64,000 nucleotides of DNA from Kosakonia arachidis (lineage in GTDB: Bacteria > Pseudomonadota > Gammaproteobacteria > Enterobacterales > Enterobacteriaceae), in contig NZ_FPAU01000001.1 in the NCBI RefSeq assembly GCF_900116535.1, positions 310,001 to 374,000 of the forward strand. Direction: 5' to 3'. The notes beneath the pieces were generated by a model, which was given only the letters and a program-made list of their open reading frames with translations, had not been told where the DNA came from and ran no database searches. The translations under genes and the position numbers were made by a program. Positions 33,869 to 43,305 of the stretch are shown here, piece by piece; the first letter of the stretch is position 1, and every line of letters begins with the position of its first letter.

Positions 33869-34201
33869 ATGGGTATGCAACAGATGGTGGTACATGAGAT
33901 CCAGCAGTGGATCGATGAAAACCTCGACCGTCCGCTCAGAATTCGCGATGTTGCCACGCGGGCCGGTTATTCAAAATGGCATTTGCAGCGTCTTTTTCAG
34001 GAAGTGATGCAGGTGCCGTTGGGGATATATATCCGCAATAAGAAGCTGGAAAGCGCCGCTGAAGCGTTGCTGACAACGGAAGATTCTATCATCACCATTT
34101 CTACGCGTTATGGTTATGACTCACAGCAAACCTTCACCCGTACCTTTGCCCGTAAATACCATATGCCGCCGGGCGTATGGCGTCGGTATCATCAAGGCTA
34201 G
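33869..34201 (+). CDS. MarA/RamA/SoxS-like AraC-family regulator
   Basis: A 110-residue two-HTH activator without a ligand domain. First HTH: RIRDVATRAGYSKWHLQRLF; second: IITISTRYGYDSQQTFTRTF-ARKYHMPPGVWRR. GYSKWHLQR and GYDSQQTFTR are the DNA-recognition segments shared with MarA, SoxS and RamA (107-127 residues). AAGGAGG lies 8 bases before the ATG at 33869. No RamR/MarR-type repressor is adjacent, so its induction route is not visible. It lies before a metal-type two-component system but 150 bases apart. Confidence 0.88.
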   Translation: MGMQQMVVHEIQQWIDENLDRPLRIRDVATRAGYSKWHLQRLFQEVMQVPLGIYIRNKKLESAAEALLTTEDSIITISTRYGYDSQQTFTRTFARKYHMPPGVWRRYHQG

Positions 34202-34357
34202 CGCAGAATTGACGTCACGATATGTGGTTAATCATCAGGTTGCATTTTGTCGCAAGGACGGTGAAAAAATGTCAGCTAAATTTCAGGCCAACAGCGGTAA
34301 CATTGCGGCTATGAATAGGTTTGCGGCAGGTGCCGGAACGTTGAAGGAGTCGCCCCT

Positions 34358-35050
34358 TTGAAGCTGTTACTCATCGAAGACGAGGAAAAAACCTCGTCAT
34401 ATATTAATCGTGCGTTGAGCGAACAGGGTTTCACTCTCGATGTCGTTGATAATGGCGTCGAAGGGATGCACCTGGCGCTGGAGTACGAGTACGACGCGAT
34501 TGTGCTGGATATCATGTTGCCCGGCATGGACGGATATCAGATTCTGGAGCGGTTGCGTGCCTGTAAACAGACGCCGGTGCTGATGCTCTCTGCGCGCGGC
34601 TCGGTCGAGGAGCGGGTAAAAGGGCTGCGCCACGGCGCGGATGATTATCTGCCAAAACCCTTTTCGCTGATCGAGTTGGTGGCACGCATTCAGGCGCTGC
34701 TGCGTCGCAGACCTGGCGACGGCGCGGACATCACTCAGTTGCATATTCACGATCTGCACCTCGATCTGCTGGCGCGGCGCGTAACGCGCGGCGGTGACCG
34801 TCTGGAGCTGACGGCGAAAGAGTACGCGCTGCTGAGCCTGCTGGCACGTCATCAGGGCGAAATCTTGTCGAAAATGATGATCGCCGAACAGGTCTGGGAT
34901 ATGAACTTTGACAGCGATGCCAATGTGGTCGAAGTGGCGATTAAACGCTTGCGCGCGAAAGTTGATAATCCCTATCCCGTTAAATTGCTGCATACGGTGC
35001 GTGGTATGGGATATGTGCTGGAAACCCGCATGGAGAGCAAAGCCAGTTGA
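34358..35050 (+). CDS. OmpR-family response regulator, CusR/CopR-like
   Basis: A 230-residue response regulator. Receiver with acidic pocket (IEDEE, residues 6-10), phospho-Asp51 (AIVLDIMLPGMDG) and Lys at LPKPFS near residue 101; winged-helix effector domain from about 130 (LELTAKEYALLSLLARHQGE, NVVEVAIKRLRAKVDNPYPV, LLHTVRGMGYVL). The best relatives by pattern are heavy-metal regulators CusR, PcoR and IrlR. The start codon is TTG with AAGGAG 11 bases before it; no ATG is near. It overlaps the kinase gene by 4 bases. No metal efflux genes lie next to it. Confidence 0.9.
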   Translation: MKLLLIEDEEKTSSYINRALSEQGFTLDVVDNGVEGMHLALEYEYDAIVLDIMLPGMDGYQILERLRACKQTPVLMLSARGSVEERVKGLRHGADDYLPKPFSLIELVARIQALLRRRPGDGADITQLHIHDLHLDLLARRVTRGGDRLELTAKEYALLSLLARHQGEILSKMMIAEQVWDMNFDSDANVVEVAIKRLRAKVDNPYPVKLLHTVRGMGYVLETRMESKAS

Positions 35051-36468
35051 ACGTGATCTCTCTGTGTAAACGCTCGATTGCCGGACGCATGGCGCTGATG
35101 TTCGCCGTGGCGTATGTGTTTGTCGTCGTCACCTTTGGCGTTGTACTCAGAAGCTCATTGTATGAGTCACTGCAAAGCCAGATGCATAACGAATTATTAT
35201 TCCGCGAATCGCTGATGGCGCCGTGGGTAGAAAACCGCCAGTCGATTGATGGCTGGAAATCCCTGTCCACCAAATTTAACACGCTCTCCTCCTATGAGGG
35301 CGGGCGCGTGAAGTACTGGCTGGTGGCCAATGACGCTCACTTTGATATGGGCGGCCCGCCGCCGAAAGGCGTTGATTGGGCTTCGCTGAAAGAGGGGTTC
35401 AGCACTGCGCCTGGCGAAACGGAAGCATCCTGTTTGCTGTTCCTCTACTCTCGCGAAATCCCGGCGAGCGGCGAACGCCCGGCGATGCGCTATGTGGTGG
35501 CGATCGATTCCACGCCTTATATGGGTACGCTGTACGAATTTACCCGCGCACTGGTGCTCGTCAGCTGTATTGGTGTCTTCCTGATTGCGCTGCTGGGTTA
35601 CCTGATCGCCCGTTTCGGTATGCGCCCGGTGAATACATTGAGCGAGCAGGCGCACCAGCTTGCGCCGGGTAATCATGGCCAGCGTCTGCAAGCGCACACC
35701 TTGCCGGACGAGCTGCAAACGCTGGCGGTCTCGTTTAATGGCGCGCTGGAGCGCCAGGAGATCGCCTGGCGCCAACTGGAGAGCTTTAATGCCGATGTGG
35801 CGCATGAATTGCGCACCCCACTGACCAACCTGATTGGTCAGACGCAGCTTGGCTTGTCGCGTCAGCGTTCCGTCGAAGAGTTGCAGGATCTGCTGGAGTC
35901 CAATCTCGAAGAGCTGGAGCGCATGACCTCCATCGTCAATGATATGCTGTTTTTATCCCATGCCCAGGCGGGCGAACACGCCACGCAACTCACTACGGTT
36001 TCTCTGCGCGAAGAAGCTTACAAAACCTTTGAGTATGTCGAGCCTTCGTTTGCCGAGAAGAATCTTCAGGTGCAGGTCGAAGGGGATGTAACGGCATCCA
36101 TTGACCGCCGTCTGTTCCACCGTTCGCTGGCGAATTTACTGGAAAACAGTGCCCGCCATGCGCCGCAGGGCAGCACAATCATTGTGCGGTTGCAAAATGT
36201 CGGTGAACTGGCGCATGTCGCAGTGTCGAATAACGGCGAGGAGATCGCACAAAGCCACCTTGCGCGGCTGTTTGAACGTTTCTATCGCGTCGATGCCTCC
36301 CGCACCCGTAGCGATACACACCACGGGCTGGGGCTGTCAATTGTCCGCGCGGTGGCGAATATGCATCGGGGCGATGTGTTTGCCACCAGTGTAAATGGGA
36401 TCAATACTTTCGGCTTTACCCTGGCGCTGCAGCGCGAGGCGTCTAACCGCGAGGAGGAAAAGCGGTAA
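35047..36468 (+). CDS. sensor histidine kinase, CusS-like
   Basis: A 473-residue inner-membrane kinase partner of the preceding regulator. Membrane helix at about 14-34, periplasmic domain to about 170, second helix (about 172-195), HAMP, dimerisation domain with His253 (FNADVAHELRTPLTNLIGQT) and a HATPase domain with N (LANLLENSARHAP), DxSRTRS and GLGLSIVRA motifs. The start is TTG at 35047 (or GTG at 35053), so both genes of the system have weak starts. The periplasmic segment has few Met or His, so copper sensing is not assured. Confidence 0.9.
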   Translation: MNVISLCKRSIAGRMALMFAVAYVFVVVTFGVVLRSSLYESLQSQMHNELLFRESLMAPWVENRQSIDGWKSLSTKFNTLSSYEGGRVKYWLVANDAHFDMGGPPPKGVDWASLKEGFSTAPGETEASCLLFLYSREIPASGERPAMRYVVAIDSTPYMGTLYEFTRALVLVSCIGVFLIALLGYLIARFGMRPVNTLSEQAHQLAPGNHGQRLQAHTLPDELQTLAVSFNGALERQEIAWRQLESFNADVAHELRTPLTNLIGQTQLGLSRQRSVEELQDLLESNLEELERMTSIVNDMLFLSHAQAGEHATQLTTVSLREEAYKTFEYVEPSFAEKNLQVQVEGDVTASIDRRLFHRSLANLLENSARHAPQGSTIIVRLQNVGELAHVAVSNNGEEIAQSHLARLFERFYRVDASRTRSDTHHGLGLSIVRAVANMHRGDVFATSVNGINTFGFTLALQREASNREEEKR

Positions 36469-36489
36469 GGGTATTTTCCTTATGCTGAA

Positions 36490-36511
36490 GCGGCGGGGAA
36501 TATCCCGCCGC
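36490..36511 (+). terminator. hairpin after the two-component system
   Basis: GCGGCGGG / CCCGCCGC, 8-base perfect GC stem with a 6-base loop, just after the kinase stop and followed by ATTCC. Probably the terminator of the two-gene operon. Confidence 0.6.
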
Positions 36512-36646
36512 ATTCCGTGCGATGCATGTTACTCAGAAGCGCAACATGTCGTTCTTCTACGTCAGATTCATTACCTCAAGGCATTGCTTTAAATCATTAC
36601 GTATGTGGTTTATCATATGTGTAAATGAATGCCATCGAGGCTCAGT

Positions 36647-36967
36647 ATGCTGCATCCTGTTCAGCTTTTCAAAACGCTCTCTGATGAAACTCGCCTGTCA
36701 ATTGTGATGCTGCTCCGCGACGCCGGAGAACTCTGCGTCTGTGATCTCTGTGCTGCGACGGAAGAGTCTCAGCCAAAAATTTCCCGTCATATAGCGATCC
36801 TGCGCGAATGCAACCTGGTTATCGATCGGCGAGAGGGGAAATGGGTTCATTATCGACTCTCCCCATATATTCCAGCCTGGGCTGCTGGCGTTATCGATAC
36901 CAGCTGGAACTGTCTGCGCGAAGAAACGCGTAAAAGGCTAAAAGCCGCAGCGTCTGGCATGTGTTGA
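36647..36967 (+). CDS. arsR: arsenical resistance operon repressor ArsR
   Basis: A 106-residue winged-helix repressor of the ArsR/SmtB family. The As(III)-binding site ELCVCDLC (Cys30, Cys32, Cys35) sits at the start of the recognition helix, followed by QPKISRHIAILRECNLV. Arsenite binding would release DNA and switch on arsB and arsC. It is first in an arsRBC operon, 43 bases before arsB. The extra upstream codons of the open frame (from 36629) are not needed; the ATG at 36647 gives the family length. Confidence 0.95.
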   Translation: MLHPVQLFKTLSDETRLSIVMLLRDAGELCVCDLCAATEESQPKISRHIAILRECNLVIDRREGKWVHYRLSPYIPAWAAGVIDTSWNCLREETRKRLKAAASGMC

Positions 36968-37010
36968 AGTTTCAAATATATTTATAAATTCAGATATGAT
37001 GGAGTAAGCG

Positions 37011-38300
37011 ATGTTACTGGCAGGGGCAATTTTTTTGCTCACTCTGGCGCTGGTTATCTGGCAGCCGAAGGGGTTGAGTATTGGCTGGAGTGCGGTGATT
37101 GGTGCCGGGCTGGCAATGGCGAGTGGGGTGATTCACCTCAGCGATATTCCGCTGGTATGGAATATTGTATGGAATGCGACGGCCACCTTTATTGCGGTCA
37201 TTATTATCAGCCTGTTGCTGGATGAATCCGGTTTTTTTGAATGGGCGGCGCTACATGTTGCCCGTTGGGGAAACGGGCGCGGTCGGCTCCTGTTCACCTA
37301 TATCGTATTGCTTGGCGCTACGGTGGCAGCATTGTTTGCTAATGATGGCGCTGCGCTGATCCTGACGCCGATCGTCATCGCCATGTTGCTGGCGCTGGGG
37401 TTCAGCAAGCGCGCCACGCTGGCCTTTGTGATGGCAGCCGGGTTTATTGCGGATACCGCCAGTCTGCCGCTGATTGTCTCGAATTTGGTCAATATCGTCT
37501 CGGCCGATTTCTTCCGACTCGGGTTCAGGGAATATGCCTCAGTGATGGCCCCGGTGGATTTTGCGGCGATTATCGCGACGCTAGTCATGCTGCATCTCTT
37601 CTTTCGTCGGGATATTCCGCCCGTATATGATCTGCAAAAACTGCGGGAGCCTGTACTGGCGATTAAAGATCGTGCAACATTCCGCACCGGTTGGGTTGTG
37701 CTGCTGCTGCTGTTGGTCGGTTTTTTTGTGCTGGAGCCGCTGGGCATTCCGGTCAGCGCTATTGCGGCAGCTGGCGCGCTGATTCTGTTGGTGGTGGCGA
37801 AAAAAGGTCATGCCATCAATACCGGGAAAGTGCTGCGCGGAGCACCGTGGCAAATCGTGATTTTTTCGTTGGGGATGTACCTCGTCGTCTATGGCTTGCG
37901 TAATGCCGGATTAACCGCGTATCTCACCGACATTCTGAATATGCTGGCTGATAAAGGAATATGGGTGACCACGCTGGGAACAGGGTTCATCACGGCATTC
38001 CTCTCTTCGGTAATGAATAATATGCCGACGGTGCTGGTGGGGGCGCTGGCTATTGATGGCAGTTCGGCAACCGGCGTGATGAAGGAAGCGATGGTTTATG
38101 CCAACGTGATTGGCTGCGATCTGGGGCCAAAAATCACGCCGATTGGTAGCCTGGCGACGCTGCTGTGGCTGCATGTGCTTGCACAAAAAAATATACGCGT
38201 AAGCTGGGGATACTACTTCCGTACCGGCATAGTCATGACGCTGCCGGTACTGTTTGTCACGCTGGTAGCGCTGGCCTTGCGCCTCTCAATTCATCTATAA
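37011..38300 (+). CDS. arsB: arsenite/antimonite efflux pump ArsB
   Basis: A 429-residue inner-membrane exporter with about 12 hydrophobic segments ([20 protein letters not shown] at the start; [20 protein letters not shown] and [20 protein letters not shown] in the second half). It expels As(III)/Sb(III) using the proton motive force, alone or with ArsA; no arsA is here. The length matches the family. It is followed 12 bases later by arsC. Confidence 0.96.
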   Translation: MLLAGAIFLLTLALVIWQPKGLSIGWSAVIGAGLAMASGVIHLSDIPLVWNIVWNATATFIAVIIISLLLDESGFFEWAALHVARWGNGRGRLLFTYIVLLGATVAALFANDGAALILTPIVIAMLLALGFSKRATLAFVMAAGFIADTASLPLIVSNLVNIVSADFFRLGFREYASVMAPVDFAAIIATLVMLHLFFRRDIPPVYDLQKLREPVLAIKDRATFRTGWVVLLLLLVGFFVLEPLGIPVSAIAAAGALILLVVAKKGHAINTGKVLRGAPWQIVIFSLGMYLVVYGLRNAGLTAYLTDILNMLADKGIWVTTLGTGFITAFLSSVMNNMPTVLVGALAIDGSSATGVMKEAMVYANVIGCDLGPKITPIGSLATLLWLHVLAQKNIRVSWGYYFRTGIVMTLPVLFVTLVALALRLSIHL

Positions 38301-38312
38301 CGGGACACCGCT

Positions 38313-38738
38313 ATGAGCAACATTACCATTTATCACAACCCGGAGTGCGGCACCTCACGCAATACGCTGGCGATGATCCATAACAGTGGCGAAGAGCCGA
38401 CCGTTATTCTCTATCTTGAAACACCGCCATCGCGCGATGAACTAAAAAAATTGATTGCCGATATGGGGATTTCGGTGCGGGCACTGCTGCGTAAAAACGT
38501 CGCACCTTACGAACAACTGGGGCTGGCGGAGGAGACCTTCACTGACCCGCAGTTAATCGATTTTATGCTGCAGTATCCCATCCTGATTAACCGCCCGATC
38601 GTGGTGACGCCGCTGGGTACACGGCTGTGTCGCCCTTCGGAAGTGGTGCTGGATATTCTGCCCGGTCAGCAAAAAGGGGTATTCACGAAAGAAGATGGCG
38701 AGCAGGTTGTGGATGCCGCAGGTAAGCGGATCGCGTAA
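38313..38738 (+). CDS. arsC: glutaredoxin-dependent arsenate reductase ArsC
   Basis: A 141-residue enzyme that reduces arsenate to arsenite for ArsB to export. Catalytic Cys12 lies in IYHNPECGTSRNTL; the arsenate-binding arginines sit in RKNVAPYEQLG and RPIVVTPLGTRLCRP. Length equals E. coli ArsC. Last gene of the operon, ended by a strong terminator. Confidence 0.97.
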   Translation: MSNITIYHNPECGTSRNTLAMIHNSGEEPTVILYLETPPSRDELKKLIADMGISVRALLRKNVAPYEQLGLAEETFTDPQLIDFMLQYPILINRPIVVTPLGTRLCRPSEVVLDILPGQQKGVFTKEDGEQVVDAAGKRIA

Positions 38739-38762
38739 CGACTTTTCTGCGTGCGAAAAGAG

Positions 38763-38793
38763 AAGGGAGGCACGGCTGGCCTCCCTTTTCATT
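38763..38793 (+). terminator. intrinsic terminator of arsRBC
   Basis: AAGGGAGGC-ACGGCTG-GCCTCCCTT followed by TTCATT. Nine-base perfect stem about 25 bases after the arsC stop. Confidence 0.85.
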
Positions 38794-38822
38794 CACTGTC
38801 TGCCGGATATCCGGCCTGCTGC

Positions 38823-39077
38823 TTATTTATACAGTGTTGCAACGCCATAATATTTATCATCGCCTCCGGCAGAAACGATTTTAAAGCTGCTGGCACCCTC
38901 TTGTGTTGCTTTCTGCCGCAGCTGATGTTGCAGGTCCCTTAACGTATCGGCACCGGACACGGAGACACTACCAATCTGGTTCAAACCGGCTGTGGACGTC
39001 ACTTCCGTTGCAGCCCATGTTGCCGTAGAGAAGATAACCAGAGTCGTTGCGAAAAGCGCTGCTGTAACCTTTTTCAT
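38823..39077 (-). CDS. DUF1471 (YdgH/BhsA/McbA-like) periplasmic protein
   Basis: An 84-residue exported stress-type protein: signal peptide MKKVTAALFATTLVIFSTATWA, then the DUF1471 core (NQIGSVSVSGADTLRDLQHQ, KATQEGASSFKIVSAGGDDK-YYGVATLYK). Enteric relatives affect biofilm, stress tolerance and envelope permeability. Start at 39077 is supported by GAGGTGG 6 bases upstream. A second member is encoded at 41.5-41.8 kb. Confidence 0.9.
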   Translation of the reverse strand: MKKVTAALFATTLVIFSTATWAATEVTSTAGLNQIGSVSVSGADTLRDLQHQLRQKATQEGASSFKIVSAGGDDKYYGVATLYK

Positions 39078-39253
39078 CTTAACCACCTCATATTATACAG
39101 AAGTAAAAAATCGTTCTTACAGCTGCTATTTTACGCGGCGAGGCTGACAAGATTCTGACCTGAAAATTACGAACTTGTCAGATAACAAAACTCAACAATT
39201 CTTTTAATAAAAAGAGGTTACGCACAGAGAAAAATACAAAAACAGCGGGGGAA

Positions 39254-39275
39254 AGAGGCGGCGAGCGCCGCCTCT
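39254..39275 (-). terminator. terminator-like hairpin after porin gene
   Basis: GAGGCGGCG-AGC-GCCGCCTC in the 30 bases after the porin stop, read on the minus strand and followed by TTTCCCCC. A GC-rich stem with a modest T run. Confidence 0.7.
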
Positions 39276-39283
39276 ATACAGCA

Positions 39284-40411
39284 TCAGAACTGATAAACCA
39301 TACCTACAGCAACAACGTCATCGGTATTGATGCCAGCCGCCTGGGTGAATTTATCGTCATCGATCAGGTTAATTTTATAATCGACGAACATATTGAAATT
39401 TTTGTTGAAATAGTAAGTTGCACCCAGGTCAACATATTTTTCGATATCTTCATCACCGTAGCTAACACCGTTGGTATTGCTGCCGATTTTTTTGCCTTTC
39501 AGTGCGTTATACGCAACGAACGGCTGTAAGCCAAAGTCGAACTGATAGCTGGCGTAGGCTTCAAAAATCTGCGATTCGTTAGCATAACCGAAGGTTTGTG
39601 TATCGCTGGATGAGCTACCAAAGCGAGATGCGTTATAAGCCTGAGTAAACATGGTCGCCAGATAAATATTATTAGCGTCATATTTGATTGCGCCGGAATA
39701 GGCTTCAGCGCGTTTACCGCTGCCATAAATATTGGCCGTATCATTCTGCGCATTAGTACGATCGGCAGAACTCATCGCACCGACAACGCTCACGCCTGCG
39801 CCAATGTTATATTCCAGCGACATACCGTATCCGTCGCCATTCTGGCGCAGCACATTACGACCGGCACCAGATTCTCCCGCTCCATCATTTTTACCCTGAT
39901 ATTGCAGGGCGAAATTCAGACCATCAACCAGGCCGAAGAAATCAGTATTGCGGTAGGTCAGCATGCCGTTACCACGGCTGAACATAAACTGATCGGAACC
40001 GTAGGTCATGCCATCGAACTCAGGCTGCATATCGGTATAACCCAGTGAGTCATACAAAACGCCTTTATTACGGCCGTAATCCAGTGAACCATAAGTGGCG
40101 AATTTTAAACCAGCAAAACCATAACGAGTACGCGGTGTATTGGTATCGCCTTCGGATTTATTGGCATCGATATGCATCTGCCATTGGCCGTAACCCGTGA
40201 GCTGGTCGTTGATTTGGGTTTCGCCACGGAAGCCAAGACGCATATAAGTCTGGTCACCATTCCAGCCGCTATTATCAGAAAAATAATGTTCTGCTGAAAT
40301 TAAACCATATAAGTCTAACTTATTACCGTCTTTATTATAAATTTCTGCAGCCTGTACAGAAGAGCACAGCACCGCAGCAGAGACTAAAAGACTCAGTTGA
40401 GAAATTTTCAT
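39284..40411 (-). CDS. general porin of the OmpC/OmpF/PhoE family
   Basis: A 375-residue outer-membrane porin. Signal peptide [21 protein letters not shown], mature [20 protein letters not shown], then 16 amphipathic strands and the C-terminal strand VAVGMVYQF with its final Phe. The constriction-loop (L3) sequence around [20 protein letters not shown] matches the PEFxG(D/M) motif of enteric porins, with Met in place of the usual Gly-Gly. The signal peptide does not begin MKVKVLSLLVPALLVA as in OmpC, so this is probably an accessory porin, not ompC itself. About 490 bases of AT-rich upstream DNA may hold OmpR-type control sites, which I could not fix by eye. Confidence 0.9.
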   Translation of the reverse strand: MKISQLSLLVSAAVLCSSVQAAEIYNKDGNKLDLYGLISAEHYFSDNSGWNGDQTYMRLGFRGETQINDQLTGYGQWQMHIDANKSEGDTNTPRTRYGFAGLKFATYGSLDYGRNKGVLYDSLGYTDMQPEFDGMTYGSDQFMFSRGNGMLTYRNTDFFGLVDGLNFALQYQGKNDGAGESGAGRNVLRQNGDGYGMSLEYNIGAGVSVVGAMSSADRTNAQNDTANIYGSGKRAEAYSGAIKYDANNIYLATMFTQAYNASRFGSSSSDTQTFGYANESQIFEAYASYQFDFGLQPFVAYNALKGKKIGSNTNGVSYGDEDIEKYVDLGATYYFNKNFNMFVDYKINLIDDDKFTQAAGINTDDVVAVGMVYQF

Positions 40412-41070
40412 ATAAATAAACCCTTAGAAATTGCCACTGTTTTTTAATAGCAACAAGAATCCACCACCATTTATGAAAATGGCTCATGGTTAATTCAGGT
40501 TGTAGCACACTGTTTATCACCGGCAATCCACTGCTGTAAATATGTAAATTATTTTTAGCACAGATTGATAAATATTTACATTGATTCAGTTGAACTATTT
40601 TTTATCGCACATATCGATAATATTTTTCAGCCATAAGTGGGGTAAGTTAACAGCGTTTTATTAACCTCATTGCATTTTTTAGCTGTCTATTGCTTATTTT
40701 TTTATATCCCCGGGGGAATTCCCCGGGAATTTTATTGGCAATGTGTGCTATTAAATTCTCAGGGGCGATTATGCGTTTTTTCGCCAATAGTGGATATTTT
40801 ACTTTTAAATATCTACTGCTGCTGCATGGCTAAATATAATTAAGATAAGTAAAAAATTAAATGGCAGCAAATAAGAAAGGCCGGAATTTCCGGCCTCTTG
40901 CCTGAAATTACTCATCATCCTCATCATGATTTTGCGTGCCGGGGAAACGGCAATGCCAGTTGCAGGGTACCTGAACCGGATCTGTACCGTCTTCAACACC
41001 CAGGCAAAAATGGGGCGGCTGATGAAAAGTTCAACATCAATGAAGCCTCAAAAGCAAAGGACAGGCAGAA
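40412..41070. other. non-coding region between porin and MarA-like gene
   Basis: About 660 bases. It includes the porin promoter region (AT-rich, 40412-40700), a hairpin CCCGGGG-GAATT-CCCCGGG followed by AATTTTATT at about 40708-40735, and a palindrome AGGCCGGAA-TTTCCGGCCT at about 40876-40895. The minus strand over 40905-41000 reads VEDGTDPVQVPCNWHCRFPG and QNHDEDDE then stop, which could be the end of a lost gene. Nothing firmer is visible. Confidence 0.4.
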
Positions 41071-41427
41071 TCAAATTGGCGCGTGGGCGGTGTCTGTTTT
41101 GCCGTTTAAACGCCGAAAGCGGGAGGGGGGTAAATGGTATTTTTTTGCGAAACTACGGGTGAACGACTGCTGCGAGTCGAAGCCATATTTCAACGAAATT
41201 GAGAGTATGCTTTCGTCACTCTGGATTAAATCGTATGCCGCCATTTCCAGCTTTTTGTCGCGAATATAGTTCGCCAGGTTGGTATTTTTTACTTGATAAA
41301 AAACGCGTTGCAGATGCCACTTTGAATAGCCGGAACGCTGTGCCACATCTTCTATTTTCAGTGACTTATGAATATTGTTGTCAATCCAGATTATTAACTC
41401 ATCAATGATATGTTCGAGTTTAACCAC
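41071..41427 (-). CDS. MarA/RamA-like AraC-family regulator
   Basis: A two-HTH activator of MarA size: LKIEDVAQRSGYSKWHLQRV-FYQVK and ILSISLKYGFDSQQSFTRSF-AKKYHLPPSRFRR. Two starts are possible. The open frame reaches an ATG at 41556, but that gives 161 residues and overlaps the end of the DUF1471 gene by 26 bases. A GTG at 41427 has AAGGATGC 5 bases before it and gives 118 residues, close to MarA (127) and RamA (113), so I chose it. It follows a DUF1471 gene on the same strand; mar/sox-type regulators control such envelope genes in enterics. Confidence 0.8.
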   Translation of the reverse strand: MVKLEHIIDELIIWIDNNIHKSLKIEDVAQRSGYSKWHLQRVFYQVKNTNLANYIRDKKLEMAAYDLIQSDESILSISLKYGFDSQQSFTRSFAKKYHLPPSRFRRLNGKTDTAHAPI

Positions 41428-41530
41428 TGAAGCATCCTTTTTAGTAACCTTGATTTTTTGCCAATTACAATCCTGGTTGATTAAAATGCCAGACGTCTTC
41501 GGTGAATGAGCGTAGGGGATCGCCGTGACG

Positions 41531-41785
41531 TCACTTATAGATTTCGGCATCACCATGCAGTTTATTATTGCCGGTCGTTGCTAATACCCGGAAGGCGCTC
41601 GCGCCCTGCTGATCGGCTTTTTCGGCAAGCTTATTCACCAATTCATCCAGCGTCAGCGCATTGCTGACAGTGACTACGCCAATTCTTTGTTTGCCAGTTC
41701 TGTCGCTAATTTGCTCAGCCGAAAAGGCCTGTTGTGCTGAACCTAAAATAAACAGAGTGGTCATGATAAAAGTAAAACGTTGCAT
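41531..41785 (-). CDS. DUF1471 (YdgH/BhsA-like) periplasmic protein
   Basis: An 84-residue exported protein: signal peptide MQRFTFIMTTLFILGSAQQA-FSA, then QRIGVVTVSNALTLDELVNK and KADQQGASAFRVLATTGNNK-LHGDAEIYK, the DUF1471 core. Same size and layout as the member at 38.8-39.1 kb but only moderately similar in sequence, so not a recent copy. Probably cotranscribed with the MarA-like gene 104 bases downstream. Confidence 0.88.
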   Translation of the reverse strand: MQRFTFIMTTLFILGSAQQAFSAEQISDRTGKQRIGVVTVSNALTLDELVNKLAEKADQQGASAFRVLATTGNNKLHGDAEIYK

Positions 41786-42249
41786 AAAAACCTCGCCAGT
41801 TTTGTGGGGAATATTACTGCCATAACGATCGTGATATTACCGTCCGGATGAGCGTTGATTAAGATGTGATTATTACTTGAGGTTATGAAGTTAATTCATT
41901 AAAGGTGGTCCCGGAAGGCGGTCATAACACGAGAATAAGTAACTTGCTTCGCAATTAGAGCCATTTCGCCGCACAATTCGTGAATTATGAACATATATTT
42001 AATGGCAGGCAGAGTGTAGCATAACCCGTAATGATGTAATCTGACAAAGGGGCAGAAAAACGCAATCTAACAACAAACTGACAGCCTGATGATACCCGAT
42101 TAGGTATGCATGCAATATTTCAATTGGTAAGAATAATAGCTTGAAGTGTTAAAACTATTGTTGAAATATCAGCGTATGCTGACGCCGGGTGTTGCCTGAA
42201 AAGGATTTCTGCACATAAAAATGAATGTTGAGAATAGTGCATAAAATCA
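41786..42249. other. intergenic region between divergent genes
   Basis: About 464 bases between the DUF1471 gene (leftward) and the LysR gene (rightward). Presumably holds both promoters. No recognised element. Confidence 0.45.
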
Positions 42250-43146
42250 ATGCTACGAGAGAATATTGTCAATCTATTATCGTTTATTGAAGTGGCTCGT
42301 GAGTGCAGTTTTACGAAAGCGGCGGCAAGACTCGGCGTTACCCAATCGACATTGAGTCATTCGGTGAAAACGCTGGAGGAGCGTCTGGGGGTGAAGTTGC
42401 TGATCCGCACCACACGTAATGTCGCGCCGACGGAGGCTGGCGAACAGTTGCTTAATATCCTTGTTCCACGTCTGGGCGAAATTGATGAAAAGCTCAACGA
42501 TCTGTCGAGCAATAACAGTCTGCCAGTGGGGAATATTCGCATTGCCACCAGTGAACATGCGGCGGACGCTTATTTATGGCCAAAGGTAAGAGAATTCCTG
42601 GGAGCCTGGCCAAAAATTAATATCGAACTGTTTATCGACAATGGTTTTAATAATATTGTCGCTGAACGTTTTGATGCTGGCGTCAGGCTGGGAGAATCCA
42701 TTGAAAAAGATATGGTTGCGGTACGCATTAGCCCTGATTTTCGTATGAAAGTCGTCGGCTCTGCCGATTATTTTTTACGGCATTCCGCGCCTGTGATACC
42801 GGATGATTTACATCAGCATGAGTGTATTAATTTTCGTCTCTCGACGAGCGGAGGTATTTATTGCTGGGAATTCGCCGGGGCCGGGCAGGAAAAAAAAGTG
42901 AAAGTGAAAGGGCGATTTATTGTCAATACTGTGAGGCAATGTGTTGAAGCGGCGAAAGCCGGGCTTGGGCTGGCTTATGTCCCTGAGGATCTTGTTAACG
43001 ATGCGCTGGCATCCGGCGAATTGGTACAAGTATTAGATGAGTGGTGCCCGGTTTTCCCCGGTTATTTTCTCTATTATCCGAACCGGCAACAGCACAGTAA
43101 TGCCTTCCATTTATTTATTGAAGCCGTGCGTCGCCATCCGCTTTGA
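42250..43146 (+). CDS. LysR-family transcriptional regulator
   Basis: A 298-residue LysR protein: HTH at residues 5-65 (FIEVARECSFTKAAARLGVT, LSHSVKTLEERLGVKLLIRT) and an effector domain from about residue 92 (VGNIRIATSEHAADAYLWPK; AERFDAGVRLGESIEKDMVA). The DAGVRLGE pattern marks the DmlR/AaeR-like group. No divergent partner within 450 bases; target unknown. Confidence 0.9.
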   Translation: MLRENIVNLLSFIEVARECSFTKAAARLGVTQSTLSHSVKTLEERLGVKLLIRTTRNVAPTEAGEQLLNILVPRLGEIDEKLNDLSSNNSLPVGNIRIATSEHAADAYLWPKVREFLGAWPKINIELFIDNGFNNIVAERFDAGVRLGESIEKDMVAVRISPDFRMKVVGSADYFLRHSAPVIPDDLHQHECINFRLSTSGGIYCWEFAGAGQEKKVKVKGRFIVNTVRQCVEAAKAGLGLAYVPEDLVNDALASGELVQVLDEWCPVFPGYFLYYPNRQQHSNAFHLFIEAVRRHPL

Positions 43147-43305
43147 AAAAACCTTCCCGATAATAAAGCGTAAGCCCCCTTTTTTCAGGGAGCGTGTAAC
43201 CTTTTCCGCCGCCCGCAGTATAAAATCTTCTGCTAAATCAAATGGCTCCAGCTTGCGCTTCAGATTATTCATTATCTGCCACAAACGCTGGCTGGAGCAG
43301 AGGCC

